Shown: in pieces, positions 17,274 to 24,582 of the stretch
How positions within the stretch are numbered: the first letter of the stretch is position 1
How the letters are laid out: the number at the start of each line of letters is the position of its first letter
From: Gemmatimonadota bacterium
GTDB taxonomy: Bacteria; Gemmatimonadota; Gemmatimonadetes; Gemmatimonadales; Gemmatimonadaceae
Length of the DNA: 45,390 bases
Assembly (NCBI GenBank): GCA_021413975.1
Contig: JAIOPJ010000022.1
Coordinates: 1-45,390 of the forward strand
Direction of reading: 5' to 3'
The notes under the pieces: model-generated
Database searches by the model: none
What the model was told of the DNA's origin: nothing
Seen by the model: only the letters and a program-made list of their open reading frames with translations
Translations under genes and position numbers: made by a program

Positions 17274-19094
17274 TCAGGGGACCAGCAGCGGCCAGTACGT
17301 CGTGATGTTGAAGCCGACCGGGTCGACCTCGTAGTAGTGCCCGCGCACGAAGTGACCGGTCGTCGGGAAGTACGGCGGCGGGTTGGCGCCGGCGCAGGCG
17401 TCGTACTGGTAGCGCTTGATGTACCCGCGCCCGTTCGTCTGACCGACCGGCCCGCGCGTGTTCTGGATGATGCCGCCCGAGAGGAAGAGGCAGCCGCGGG
17501 CGTTGTTGGCACCCTGGCAGTCCTCGACGTCGGTGGGGTCGACATTGTAGTTCTCGACCGTGAACTGGTCCAACGCGAGCAGCACCGCGTGGATGTACTC
17601 GTCGCTTCCGCGGTTGGCCCAGGTCCGGTAGGTCCCCGCGGAGGTCGGCTTCATCGGCGCATTGATCAGGTTGTCGGCGACGATGATCGACGTGCCGCTG
17701 AAGAGCCCGAGGATGTCACGCGTGGGCGAGTTGCACGGCACCGTCCCGCCCGGATTGGTGACGTAGGTGATGTTGTCGGCGATGATGATCTCGTTCGTCG
17801 CGGCGAGCGTGATGTTCCCGCGCACCTTGCCGCTGATCGCCACCTTTCCGGTGACGTGGATGACGCCCTTGAAGTTGGGGTTCAGCGCGCGCGAGATCGG
17901 CCAGAGGTACGCGGCGTCGGCGGGGCGCACCGTGGACACCCGGGTGTCCACGGTGCCGGTCCAGGCCCGCCACGAGCCGAGTGAATCGGTCGCGAGGAAG
18001 GAGCCGGGCGTCGCGGTCCAGTCATTGAGGATGTTCGAGCCGCCGAGATAGCAGGTGCGCTGCGTGCCGTTGTTCACGGCCCACGGGCGCTGGTCGGAGC
18101 TGTTGGACGATCCCGTATGGTGGTTGAACGTCTTGAAGGCGGCGTGCGAACCTGTGCCACTGGTGAGCACGTGCCCGCAGTTGCGCGAGAGCGTGAGGCC
18201 GTTGGTGCCGAAGTTGCCGGTGGAATCGGCGGTCACGAACCAGCTGTTCGCGGTGTTCGTGATGTTGTAGATCTTCATGAACCCTTCGTCGATGTCCGTG
18301 CTGTCGCCGTCGGCATTCAGGTCGAGCGCCACGAACTCGATGCGCATCGACGCGGTGCCGCTGGCCCCCGCGGTCGAGCTCGTGAAGTTGGTGCCGCCGG
18401 CCGTGGCCTGGGTGAGGAGCTTCGTGAGGCTGGAGGTCTGCGGGAACGCGATCGTGTCCGCGTTCTCCTCGTACCCGGCTTCATAGCGCCCCGACGAGCG
18501 GTTGGTGATCGTCCGCGCCGTCTTGAGCTTGCCCCAGAACTGCGCCCCCGGGGCCGCCGCCTGGATCTGGATGATGTCGTTCGAGTGCACCGGCCCGTAC
18601 AGGATGTCGTTCGCGCCGAAGACGATCGAGCCCTCGATGTCGGTGAAGTAGGCGTACTTGGCGAAGCTCTCCTGGAACACCTCCAGGCGACGCACGACCT
18701 TGTTGCCGAACTGGTCCTGCACCCTGGTGACGACGCTGCCGAACACGCCGTACTGGCCCGACGTGACGCCGCTCGGTCCGACCCAGGTCGTCCGCGTCAG
18801 ACCGGGGATGGTCGCACCCGAGGCGTTCGTGACGGCGACGCCGTTCTCATAGGTCACGTACCCCGAGTCCGGATAGAGCGAATCGATCCCGTTGAGGGCC
18901 GAACGGGCCTGCTCGAGCCCCGCGTCGGCGACGCTCTCGAGCGAGCTGAGGCGGTTGTGGTAGGTGTTGACGAGCGCCGTGTTGAGATTCAGGAAGGTCG
19001 CGCCGGCGGCGATGGCGGCCACGGCGAGCGCGATCAGCAGCACCACGATGAGGGCGATGCCGCGTCGGGCCCGGAGTCGGGGGCGGGGATGCAT
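17274..19094 (-). CDS. PilX-like pilus assembly protein
   Basis: 606 residues, much longer than classical PilX (about 170-200). The N-terminus RRGIALIVVLLIALAVAAIAAG is a PilX-type hydrophobic helix without the usual prepilin Glu-5, followed by LSSLESVADAGLEQARSALN, typical of PilX_N proteins. The rest is Ser/Thr/Gly/Asn-rich and beta-predicted (DUF4900-like), with several cysteines that may form disulfides in an exposed domain. ATG 19094 is preceded by GGAGAG. It is the last gene of a four-gene minor-pilin operon and may cap or prime a type IV pilus or type II pseudopilus. Confidence 0.78.
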   Translation of the reverse strand: MHPRPRLRARRGIALIVVLLIALAVAAIAAGATFLNLNTALVNTYHNRLSSLESVADAGLEQARSALNGIDSLYPDSGYVTYENGVAVTNASGATIPGLTRTTWVGPSGVTSGQYGVFGSVVTRVQDQFGNKVVRRLEVFQESFAKYAYFTDIEGSIVFGANDILYGPVHSNDIIQIQAAAPGAQFWGKLKTARTITNRSSGRYEAGYEENADTIAFPQTSSLTKLLTQATAGGTNFTSSTAGASGTASMRIEFVALDLNADGDSTDIDEGFMKIYNITNTANSWFVTADSTGNFGTNGLTLSRNCGHVLTSGTGSHAAFKTFNHHTGSSNSSDQRPWAVNNGTQRTCYLGGSNILNDWTATPGSFLATDSLGSWRAWTGTVDTRVSTVRPADAAYLWPISRALNPNFKGVIHVTGKVAISGKVRGNITLAATNEIIIADNITYVTNPGGTVPCNSPTRDILGLFSGTSIIVADNLINAPMKPTSAGTYRTWANRGSDEYIHAVLLALDQFTVENYNVDPTDVEDCQGANNARGCLFLSGGIIQNTRGPVGQTNGRGYIKRYQYDACAGANPPPYFPTTGHFVRGHYYEVDPVGFNITTYWPLLVP

Positions 19095-19108
19095 GCGTTG
19101 CTCTCCTA

Positions 19109-20281
19109 TCAAGGGATCGTGACCATCGCGCTGGCCCGCATCGGCGACATCGACGGTGTGCAGTCCTGCGCCGCGACGGCGTAGTAGTACGAGATGCCGC
19201 TGACGATGCCCGGGTCGCTGTAGACATAGGTCGCCGAGCCTCCCGGGAGGACCACGTAGGGATCGCCCCAATCGGTCTCGGTCGACGGGCGCCGCCAGAT
19301 CACGTACCGGTCGACGTCACGTTCGCCCGTGATCTCGTCGACCGAGCGGGAGAAGGTGACGCGCACGATGCGGGTCACGCTGTCCGAGGCGAAGGAATTC
19401 GCCGCGGTGACGGTGGAGGCGAAGATCGGCAGGTCGCCGCAACTGCGCGTGTTGACCAGCCCCAGGTTCGGCAGCCGGATCAGGCGCGAGAGCGCACGGG
19501 TGCGCTCCGTCGTGCCGGCCTGGCCGTTCGTGACGGTGAAGTTGATCCGCACGGCGCGGATGCTGTCGATGCGCGCGAAGGTGCCGGTGTCGTTGATCGC
19601 GAGGTGGATCGGGCGGGTGTGCCGCCACGGCAGCACGTTCGCCGCGACCTGGCTCATGGACTGCACGCCGCCAGCCGTCGAGGAGACCTTGAAGTACTCG
19701 AAGAACGCGCGTCCGGAGGTCTTCAGGAGGTTCGACGCCACGATCTCGGGTTCGATGTTGTTCACCCGGCGCCAGAGCGTGAAATCATCGGTGCGCGCCG
19801 TGCTGGTATCGCGGGCGAACCAGAAGACGATCGTCTCCGATGCGCTGTTGGCCGCTCCCAGCATGTAGTTGGTGTCGGGGTAGAGCGTCGCGGTGAAGGG
19901 GATCGTGATCTTCGACGAGGTGCGCATCGCGGCGACGGCGCTGTCGGGCGCGTCGGGATTGTAGTAGACCGCCTCCACGTCCCCGAGCGTGTTCGTCCAG
20001 TAGTTCGCGTTGAAGACGATCACGCTGTCGGCGATGTAGACGAGCTGCGGCTGGATGTCCGGGGCTCCGGCCCCGGAGGTCCGCAGGTCCTTCTCCATCT
20101 CGTTGATCGCGAACCGGCCGTTCTGGTACATCGCGACCCGCTCGGAACCGAGCGAGAACGCCTGGCTCTCCGCCTTCAGCAGCAACATCGCGCCGGCCGT
20201 GACGAAGGAGAAGATCAGCAGCGCGACCATCATCTCGATGAGGGTCATGCCGGCGCGGAGACGCAGGAGGGGGGACTTCAT
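19109..20281 (-). CDS. Prepilin-like PilW-type minor pilin
   Basis: 390 residues. The type III prepilin signal is clear: a basic leader MKSPLLRLRAG, cleavage before MTLIEMMVALLIFSF with the conserved Glu at +5. The C-terminal part (about 295-390) resembles a fibronectin type III repeat (DRYVIWRRPSTETDWG, then YYYAVAAQDC), unusual for a minor pilin and possibly adhesive. It overlaps the upstream PilV-like gene by ATGA and lies 14 bases before the PilX-like gene. Confidence 0.86.
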   Translation of the reverse strand: MKSPLLRLRAGMTLIEMMVALLIFSFVTAGAMLLLKAESQAFSLGSERVAMYQNGRFAINEMEKDLRTSGAGAPDIQPQLVYIADSVIVFNANYWTNTLGDVEAVYYNPDAPDSAVAAMRTSSKITIPFTATLYPDTNYMLGAANSASETIVFWFARDTSTARTDDFTLWRRVNNIEPEIVASNLLKTSGRAFFEYFKVSSTAGGVQSMSQVAANVLPWRHTRPIHLAINDTGTFARIDSIRAVRINFTVTNGQAGTTERTRALSRLIRLPNLGLVNTRSCGDLPIFASTVTAANSFASDSVTRIVRVTFSRSVDEITGERDVDRYVIWRRPSTETDWGDPYVVLPGGSATYVYSDPGIVSGISYYYAVAAQDCTPSMSPMRASAMVTIP

Positions 20282-20655
20282 GGGGCCGCCACCGTCACGG
20301 TGCGCGACACCGGCGTCGTCACCCCGGGCCCGGTGACCGTCACGGTCACCTTCTTGTAGTCATGGCCGCCGGAGGTCGTCCGCACGATGGTCGTCACCCG
20401 GGTGAACCCCGCGAGGGTCGCGAAGCTGCTCTCGGTCCCCGCGTAGAGGCTGTCGAGGTTCGCATAGGACGGATTGGTGCGCACTTCGTCCGTCCGGTCG
20501 GTCACGAGCTGCAGGGCCGCCTGCTCACGTTCGGATAGGGTGGTCGTATGCACGGTCCGTCCGGTCATGGTCATGAGGGTGAGCATCACCACGAGCAGGA
20601 TCGACATGGCGATCATGATCTCGATGAGCGTGAATCCGTCGCGTGGCGTCTTCAT
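20278..20655 (-). CDS. Prepilin-like PilV-type minor pilin
   Basis: 125 residues with the prepilin signal KTPRDG then FTLIEIMIAMSILLVVMLTL (cleavage after Gly7, Glu at +5). The pilin body is short and Thr/Val-rich. Start and stop codons overlap both neighbours (TGATG with FimT upstream, ATGA with PilW downstream), showing tight translational coupling. It probably initiates pilus fibre assembly with the other minor pilins. Confidence 0.86.
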   Translation of the reverse strand: MKTPRDGFTLIEIMIAMSILLVVMLTLMTMTGRTVHTTTLSEREQAALQLVTDRTDEVRTNPSYANLDSLYAGTESSFATLAGFTRVTTIVRTTSGGHDYKKVTVTVTGPGVTTPVSRTVTVAAP

Positions 20656-21245
20656 CAGAATGCCTTGACCCAGCCGTCGGATCGATAGCGGAACCAGGAG
20701 GCGCGACCGGTCGCACGGGAGATCACCACCGCGCGCGCATCCTGAGGATAGCGGGCGGTCCTCGACTCCCGCAGCGATGTCACGTAGAAGCCACCGGGTT
20801 CGCTCGCGCTGCCGTCGCGATGGAAGACCAGGGTGGGCAGGCCGCCGACCACCCGGTCGATCTCCACCGCCCGGCCGCCCATCGCCATGGCCGGTGCCGT
20901 GCCGCGACCGAACACGATCCCCTCGCCGATCTGCACCGACCGCACGTGCTCACCCGCATCGACCGTGGCATCATTGTCCCGGTCCTCGTGGATGCTCAGA
21001 CGATGCTGCGCCGTGTCGAACTGCACCAGGATGTCGTGCTGCTGCGTGATCGCCTGGCGCTGCACCGTCAGCATCGTCGATCCCAGCACCTGCATGGCCG
21101 AGTTCACCCGGAACCGCGTCGGGTCGACGTTCGGGGCCGCGAATGCCACGATGATGCCGACGATCGTCATCACGATCAGCAGTTCGATGATCGTGAACCC
21201 TCCCGAGCGCATGCGGCTCGATCCGGGCATCTGTGCTGGCCCCAT
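20655..21245 (-). CDS. FimT/GspH-type minor pilin
   Basis: 196 residues. The prepilin signal MRSGG then FTIIELLIVMTIVGIIVAFA identifies the family, and the middle (SAMQVLGSTMLTVQRQAITQQ) matches GspH/FimT. Starts are possible at Met1, Met6 or Met12; ATG 21245 was chosen because GGAG lies 8 bases before it. It is the first gene of the minor-pilin operon. No major pilin, PilB/PilT ATPase or secretin is in the window. Confidence 0.87.
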   Translation of the reverse strand: MGPAQMPGSSRMRSGGFTIIELLIVMTIVGIIVAFAAPNVDPTRFRVNSAMQVLGSTMLTVQRQAITQQHDILVQFDTAQHRLSIHEDRDNDATVDAGEHVRSVQIGEGIVFGRGTAPAMAMGGRAVEIDRVVGGLPTLVFHRDGSASEPGGFYVTSLRESRTARYPQDARAVVISRATGRASWFRYRSDGWVKAF

Positions 21246-21476
21246 CGTCTCTGCTCCCCTGCGAATGTTGACTCGCTGCGGCGCGTCCGCGTCCCAGCCC
21301 GATTCCCGTATGTTAGAGACCGGCCAGCGGCACTGCCAGTAACACTACGGCGGCAGCTGCGCGGGGGCGGTGACAACCATCACGATGTGTGAACCGGGGG
21401 CCCCGCGAGGGGGCAGGGTGTGACCCACCGCACGCCCGGCCCGCCCAGCGGCACGCCCAGCCGCTCGGGCCGACGG
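21246..21476. other. Intergenic region, pilin operon promoter expected
   Basis: A 231-base gap between the end of the coiled-coil membrane gene and the start of the pilin operon, both on the minus strand. It should hold the pilin promoter, but I see no box I can name with confidence. A weak hairpin (AGCCG 21459-21463 with CGGCT 21474-21478) lies over the upstream gene's stop codon. Confidence 0.4.
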
Positions 21477-22172
21477 CTAGTGGCTGACGGACGGGCCGCC
21501 GGAGGGGCCGCCGGAGGGACCGCCGGACGTGAGTCGAACGGGCTCGGCGTCGGCTCGTTCGGAGAGGAGCTGCGTCACGAACCGCTGCCCCTCGCCGATC
21601 CGCTCCACCTCGACCGCGATCGCGTCGATCCCGCGCTCCATGCCGGCGATCCTCTCGACCATCTCGGGCGGGACGGCGGAGACGACGTTGGCGCTGCGCC
21701 AGAGGCGGCGCGCGCGGGCGATGATCAGGGGGAACAGCAGTACCGCGGTGAGTCCCATGCCCCAGGCGACGAGCTCGACCGGCGGGCCATTCACCCACTC
21801 GTCGCGCGGCGGTTCCTCGATGATCGCTCCCGGGACCGAGGCGGCCTGGGCGAGCTGCGCATCCGTCTCGGCGATATCGATCGAGACCTTCGCGATCGCC
21901 TGGTCCGCCTGGGTCAGCCGCTGTTCGAGGCCCGTCCGGTCCGCATCGCCCACGGGACTGGAACGTACCTGCTGGGCGAGCTGGTTCCGCTCGCGCTCGA
22001 GCGCGTCCTTCTGTTCGCGGAGGATGTTCCGCTTCTCCTGCAGGCCGCGGTAGATCTGATCGGGCGAGCCGAGCACGCGCGGCGCCTGACCGGGGTTCCC
22101 GGCGATCACGGGGGCCTGGGCGGGCGGCGTCTGCGGCGCGGAGGCCGGGGCGGGAGTGCTCTGCGTGGGCAT
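21477..22172 (-). CDS. Hypothetical membrane protein with coiled coil and GGPS repeats
   Basis: 231 residues of no recognised family. A Pro/Ala/Gln-rich N-terminus is followed by a coiled coil (about 40-115: KRNILREQKDALERERNQLA and later ADQAIAKVSIDIAETDAQLA), one membrane helix (about 135-155, VELVAWGMGLTAVLLFPLII), then a second short helical region (MVERIAGMERGIDAIAVEVE). The C-terminus has three GGPS repeats from a 12-base tandem repeat. It could be a structural membrane or envelope protein, but that is speculation. Confidence 0.65.
   Translation of the reverse strand: MPTQSTPAPASAPQTPPAQAPVIAGNPGQAPRVLGSPDQIYRGLQEKRNILREQKDALERERNQLAQQVRSSPVGDADRTGLEQRLTQADQAIAKVSIDIAETDAQLAQAASVPGAIIEEPPRDEWVNGPPVELVAWGMGLTAVLLFPLIIARARRLWRSANVVSAVPPEMVERIAGMERGIDAIAVEVERIGEGQRFVTQLLSERADAEPVRLTSGGPSGGPSGGPSVSH
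21493..21527 (-). repeat. Three 12-base tandem repeats in coding sequence
   Basis: Near-identical units GGGCCGCCGGAG, GGGCCGCCGGAG and GGACCGCCGGA (plus strand) encode GGPSGGPSGGPS at the end of the coiled-coil membrane protein. Copy number would not disturb the frame. Confidence 0.85.
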
Positions 22173-22234
22173 CGAGGGAGCCTACGCCGGCCGCGGTAGG
22201 GTGGTTTCGCCGCGGCCGGCCCGTGAGGGGAGGG

Positions 22235-22660
22235 CTACTTGAGCGTCGCCGTCAGGGTCATCGGCACCGAAGCCAGCGCCCGCGACACGATGCACCCGGA
22301 CTTGGTGGCCTCCGCGACCTGCTGGAACGCCTCGTTGCCGATGCCCGGGACCTCGGCTTCGCAGACGAGAGCGATGCCGATGATGGTCATCTTCTCGGCG
22401 ACCCGGTCCATCTGGACGGTGGCGGTCGTGTGCACGCGCGTCGGCACGTGCCCGGCCTGCGTCAGGCCGAGGGCGAGCGCCATGGAGAAGCAGCCGGCGT
22501 GGGCGGCGCCCAGCAGTTCCTCGGGATTGGTGCCGGGGGCCCCCTCGAAGCGGGTGCCGAACGAGTACTTGCCCTCGAAGGCGCCGCTGCCGAGGCGGAT
22601 GGAGCCCTGGCCGGCCTTGAGGTCACCGGTCCACTGGGCGGTGGCGTTACGCTGGATCAT
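22235..22660 (-). CDS. osmC: OsmC-type peroxiredoxin
   Basis: Reduces organic hydroperoxides with a thiol partner in the cytoplasm. The 141-residue length and sequence fit the OsmC subgroup: NPEELLGAAHAGCFSMALAL with peroxidatic C57, and KSGCIVSRAL with resolving C123. The N-terminal AQWTGDLKAGQGSI and Gly-rich SGAFEGKYSFGTRFEG are typical. The ATG 22660 faces a palindrome-rich intergenic region shared with the divergent dipeptidase gene. Confidence 0.93.
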   Translation of the reverse strand: MIQRNATAQWTGDLKAGQGSIRLGSGAFEGKYSFGTRFEGAPGTNPEELLGAAHAGCFSMALALGLTQAGHVPTRVHTTATVQMDRVAEKMTIIGIALVCEAEVPGIGNEAFQQVAEATKSGCIVSRALASVPMTLTATLK

Positions 22661-22672
22661 GCTGGATCTCCG

Positions 22673-22725
22673 ATGCAGGGTGTTCCCTGCATGGTAACCT
22701 CGGTCCCACGACGGTGGGAGGCAGG
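22673..22725. promoter_or_regulatory. Two inverted repeats between osmC and the dipeptidase gene
   Basis: A perfect 8-base inverted repeat, ATGCAGGG (22673-22680) and CCCTGCAT (22685-22692) around TGTT, lies 12 bases before the osmC start. Beside it a second imperfect repeat runs from AACCT to AGGTT around CCCAC-GACG-GTGGG. Both sit in the divergent promoter region and could be operators or an RNA hairpin; no regulator is identified. Confidence 0.5.
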
Positions 22726-22782
22726 TTGCGGGTCAGGGGCGGAACGGGTTACAAGTACGCATCCCCCCGTCCCGGATCTCCC

Positions 22783-24078
22783 ATGTCCCTGATTCTCCGT
22801 CGCGCCGGCCTGATGCTCGCGCTCCTCACCCCCGCGCTGGCCGCGCGCGCGCAGGACGACGCCGCACTGGTCGCCCGCGCCCGCGCGATCCACGACCGGG
22901 TGATGACGCTCGACACGCACGTCGACATCAGCCCGACGGCCTTCCGCCGCGACACGCTCAACTACGTGACCGGCATCGCGCGCAACCAGGTCGACATCCC
23001 CAAGATGGAAGCGGGCGGGCTCGACGCCGCCTTCCTCATCGTCTACGTCGGCCAGGCGCGCACGATCGACTCGGCGACGATGGCCGCCGCCTATGCCGCC
23101 GCGATCGAGAAGTTCCAGGCGATCCACCGGCTCACCGACTCGTTGGCCCCCACGCGCGTGGGGCTCGCCCGCACCGCCGCCGACGCACGCCGCATCTACG
23201 CGAGCGGACGCAAGGTCATCTTCATCGGCATCGAGAACGGCTTCTCGGTGGGCACCGACCTCTCGCGCATCAAGCAGTTCGCCGACCTCGGGGGCCGATA
23301 CCTCTCGCTCGCCCACAACGGGCACAGCCAGTTCTCGGACTCCAACACCGGCGAGCGCGACGGCGTCTGGCTGCACAACGGCCTGAGCCCGCTCGGCCGC
23401 GAGGCCATCGCCGAGCTCAACAAGTGGGGCATCATGATCGACATCTCGCATCCGAGCAAGGCGAGCATGATGCAGACGCTGGAGCTCACCAAGGCACCGA
23501 TCATCGCGTCGCACTCGGGCGTGCGCGCGCTCTGCAACCACAGCCGCAACCTCGACGACGAACAGTTGCTCGGCATGAGGAGGAACGGCGGCGTGGTGCA
23601 GCTGGTCGCGTTCAACAGCTACGTGAAGTGCGACCCGGCCCGTGATGCGGAGCGCCAGGGCGCGATCGACGCGCTGCGCGCGCAGTACGGGGTGACCGGC
23701 ACCAATCCGCGCGAGGTGAGCGCCGCGGTGCAGGCGCTGCCGGACGACAAGCGCAACGCCTACCTCGCGGCACAGGAGGACATCACCGCGCGCCGTTACC
23801 CCGCCGACCCCATGGCGACCGTGAAGGACTACGTCGACCACATCGACTACGCGGTCAAGCTCATCGGGATCGACCATGTGGGCATCAGCAGCGACTTCGA
23901 CGGCGGCGGCGGCGTGGACGGCTGGCGCAACGCGGGCGAGACCTTCAACGTCACGCTCGAACTCGTGCGCCGTGGCTACACCGAGGCGCAGATCGAGAAG
24001 ATCTGGAGCGGCAACCTGCTGCGCGTCCTCACCGAGGTGCAGGCGGTGTCGGTGCGCCTGCAGCGGGGAGCGAAGTGA
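22783..24078 (+). CDS. Exported membrane dipeptidase (peptidase family M19)
   Basis: 431 residues with a signal peptide to about residue 24 (ALLTPALAARAQ). The renal-dipeptidase zinc site is visible: DTHVDISP (His-x-Asp), FIGIENGF (bridging Glu), DISHPSKASM and IIASHSGVRALCNHSRNLDD, then the GIDHVGISSDFDGGGG segment. It cleaves dipeptides, probably in the periplasm. ATG 22783 gives the best signal peptide. The stop overlaps the DUF2177 gene start (GTGA). It is divergent from osmC. Confidence 0.93.
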   Translation: MSLILRRAGLMLALLTPALAARAQDDAALVARARAIHDRVMTLDTHVDISPTAFRRDTLNYVTGIARNQVDIPKMEAGGLDAAFLIVYVGQARTIDSATMAAAYAAAIEKFQAIHRLTDSLAPTRVGLARTAADARRIYASGRKVIFIGIENGFSVGTDLSRIKQFADLGGRYLSLAHNGHSQFSDSNTGERDGVWLHNGLSPLGREAIAELNKWGIMIDISHPSKASMMQTLELTKAPIIASHSGVRALCNHSRNLDDEQLLGMRRNGGVVQLVAFNSYVKCDPARDAERQGAIDALRAQYGVTGTNPREVSAAVQALPDDKRNAYLAAQEDITARRYPADPMATVKDYVDHIDYAVKLIGIDHVGISSDFDGGGGVDGWRNAGETFNVTLELVRRGYTEAQIEKIWSGNLLRVLTEVQAVSVRLQRGAK

Positions 24079-24482
24079 GCGCGCTGCTGCAGCTGAAGGT
24101 CTACTTCGCGAGCCTGCTGGTCTTCTTCGCGCTCGATCTCACCTGGCTCGGTGTCGTGGCCAAGGGGTTCTACCGGGCGCAGCTGGGCCACCTCACGCGG
24201 CCCGACGTGCAGTGGCCGGCGGCGCTGCTCTTCTACCTCATCTACGTGGGTGCGATCGTGGTGCTCTGCATCGCACCCGCGGTGGAGAAGCAGTCGATCG
24301 GGCGGGCGGCCGCGCTCGGCGCCGTCTTCGGTCTCGCCGCCTACGCGGCCTTCGACCTCACCTCGCTCGCGCTGCTCAAGGATTTCCCCGCGGGGGTGGT
24401 CTGGGTGGACCTCGCGTGGGGGACGATCCTCACGGCGGCGGTGAGTGCGGCGGGGTACTTGGCGGCGCAGCGCCTAGGCTGA
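24075..24482 (+). CDS. DUF2177 family membrane protein
   Basis: 135 residues with four predicted membrane helices. The N-terminal LLVFFALDLTWLGVVAKGFY with its charged Asp in the membrane, and later AAYAAFDLTSLALLKDFP, match the DUF2177 family; its function is unknown. The GTG start at 24075 overlaps the dipeptidase stop by 4 bases, so the two are translated together. A heptad-repeat hairpin element follows directly after the stop. Confidence 0.85.
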   Translation: MSALLQLKVYFASLLVFFALDLTWLGVVAKGFYRAQLGHLTRPDVQWPAALLFYLIYVGAIVVLCIAPAVEKQSIGRAAALGAVFGLAAYAAFDLTSLALLKDFPAGVVWVDLAWGTILTAAVSAAGYLAAQRLG

Positions 24483-24483
24483 A

Positions 24484-24579
24484 GGATGAAGGATGAAGGA
24501 TGAAGGTTGAACGACGATGCGGGGGCGAGCCGAGGCGCTCACCCCCGCATCTTCCATCCTTCATCCTTCCGCCTTCATC
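24484..24579. terminator. Heptad repeats flanking a bidirectional terminator hairpin
   Basis: Between two convergent genes, three GGATGAA copies and one GGTTGAA (24484-24511) lead into a 10-base perfect stem GATGCGGGGG (24516-24525) with CCCCCGCATC (24542-24551) and an inner GAGC/GCTC stem. On the other side come pyrimidine heptads (CTTCATC, CTTCCGC, CTTCATC) that are complementary to the first set. The whole is one large inverted repeat and probably stops transcription from both sides. Confidence 0.75.
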
Positions 24580-24582
24580 GCT

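Noticed and set aside
14851..17334. An 827-residue plus-strand frame opposite the metalloprotease
   Set aside because: The minus strand has a signal peptide and an intact HEIGH zinc site; the plus frame shows only His/Arg/Val-rich sequence.
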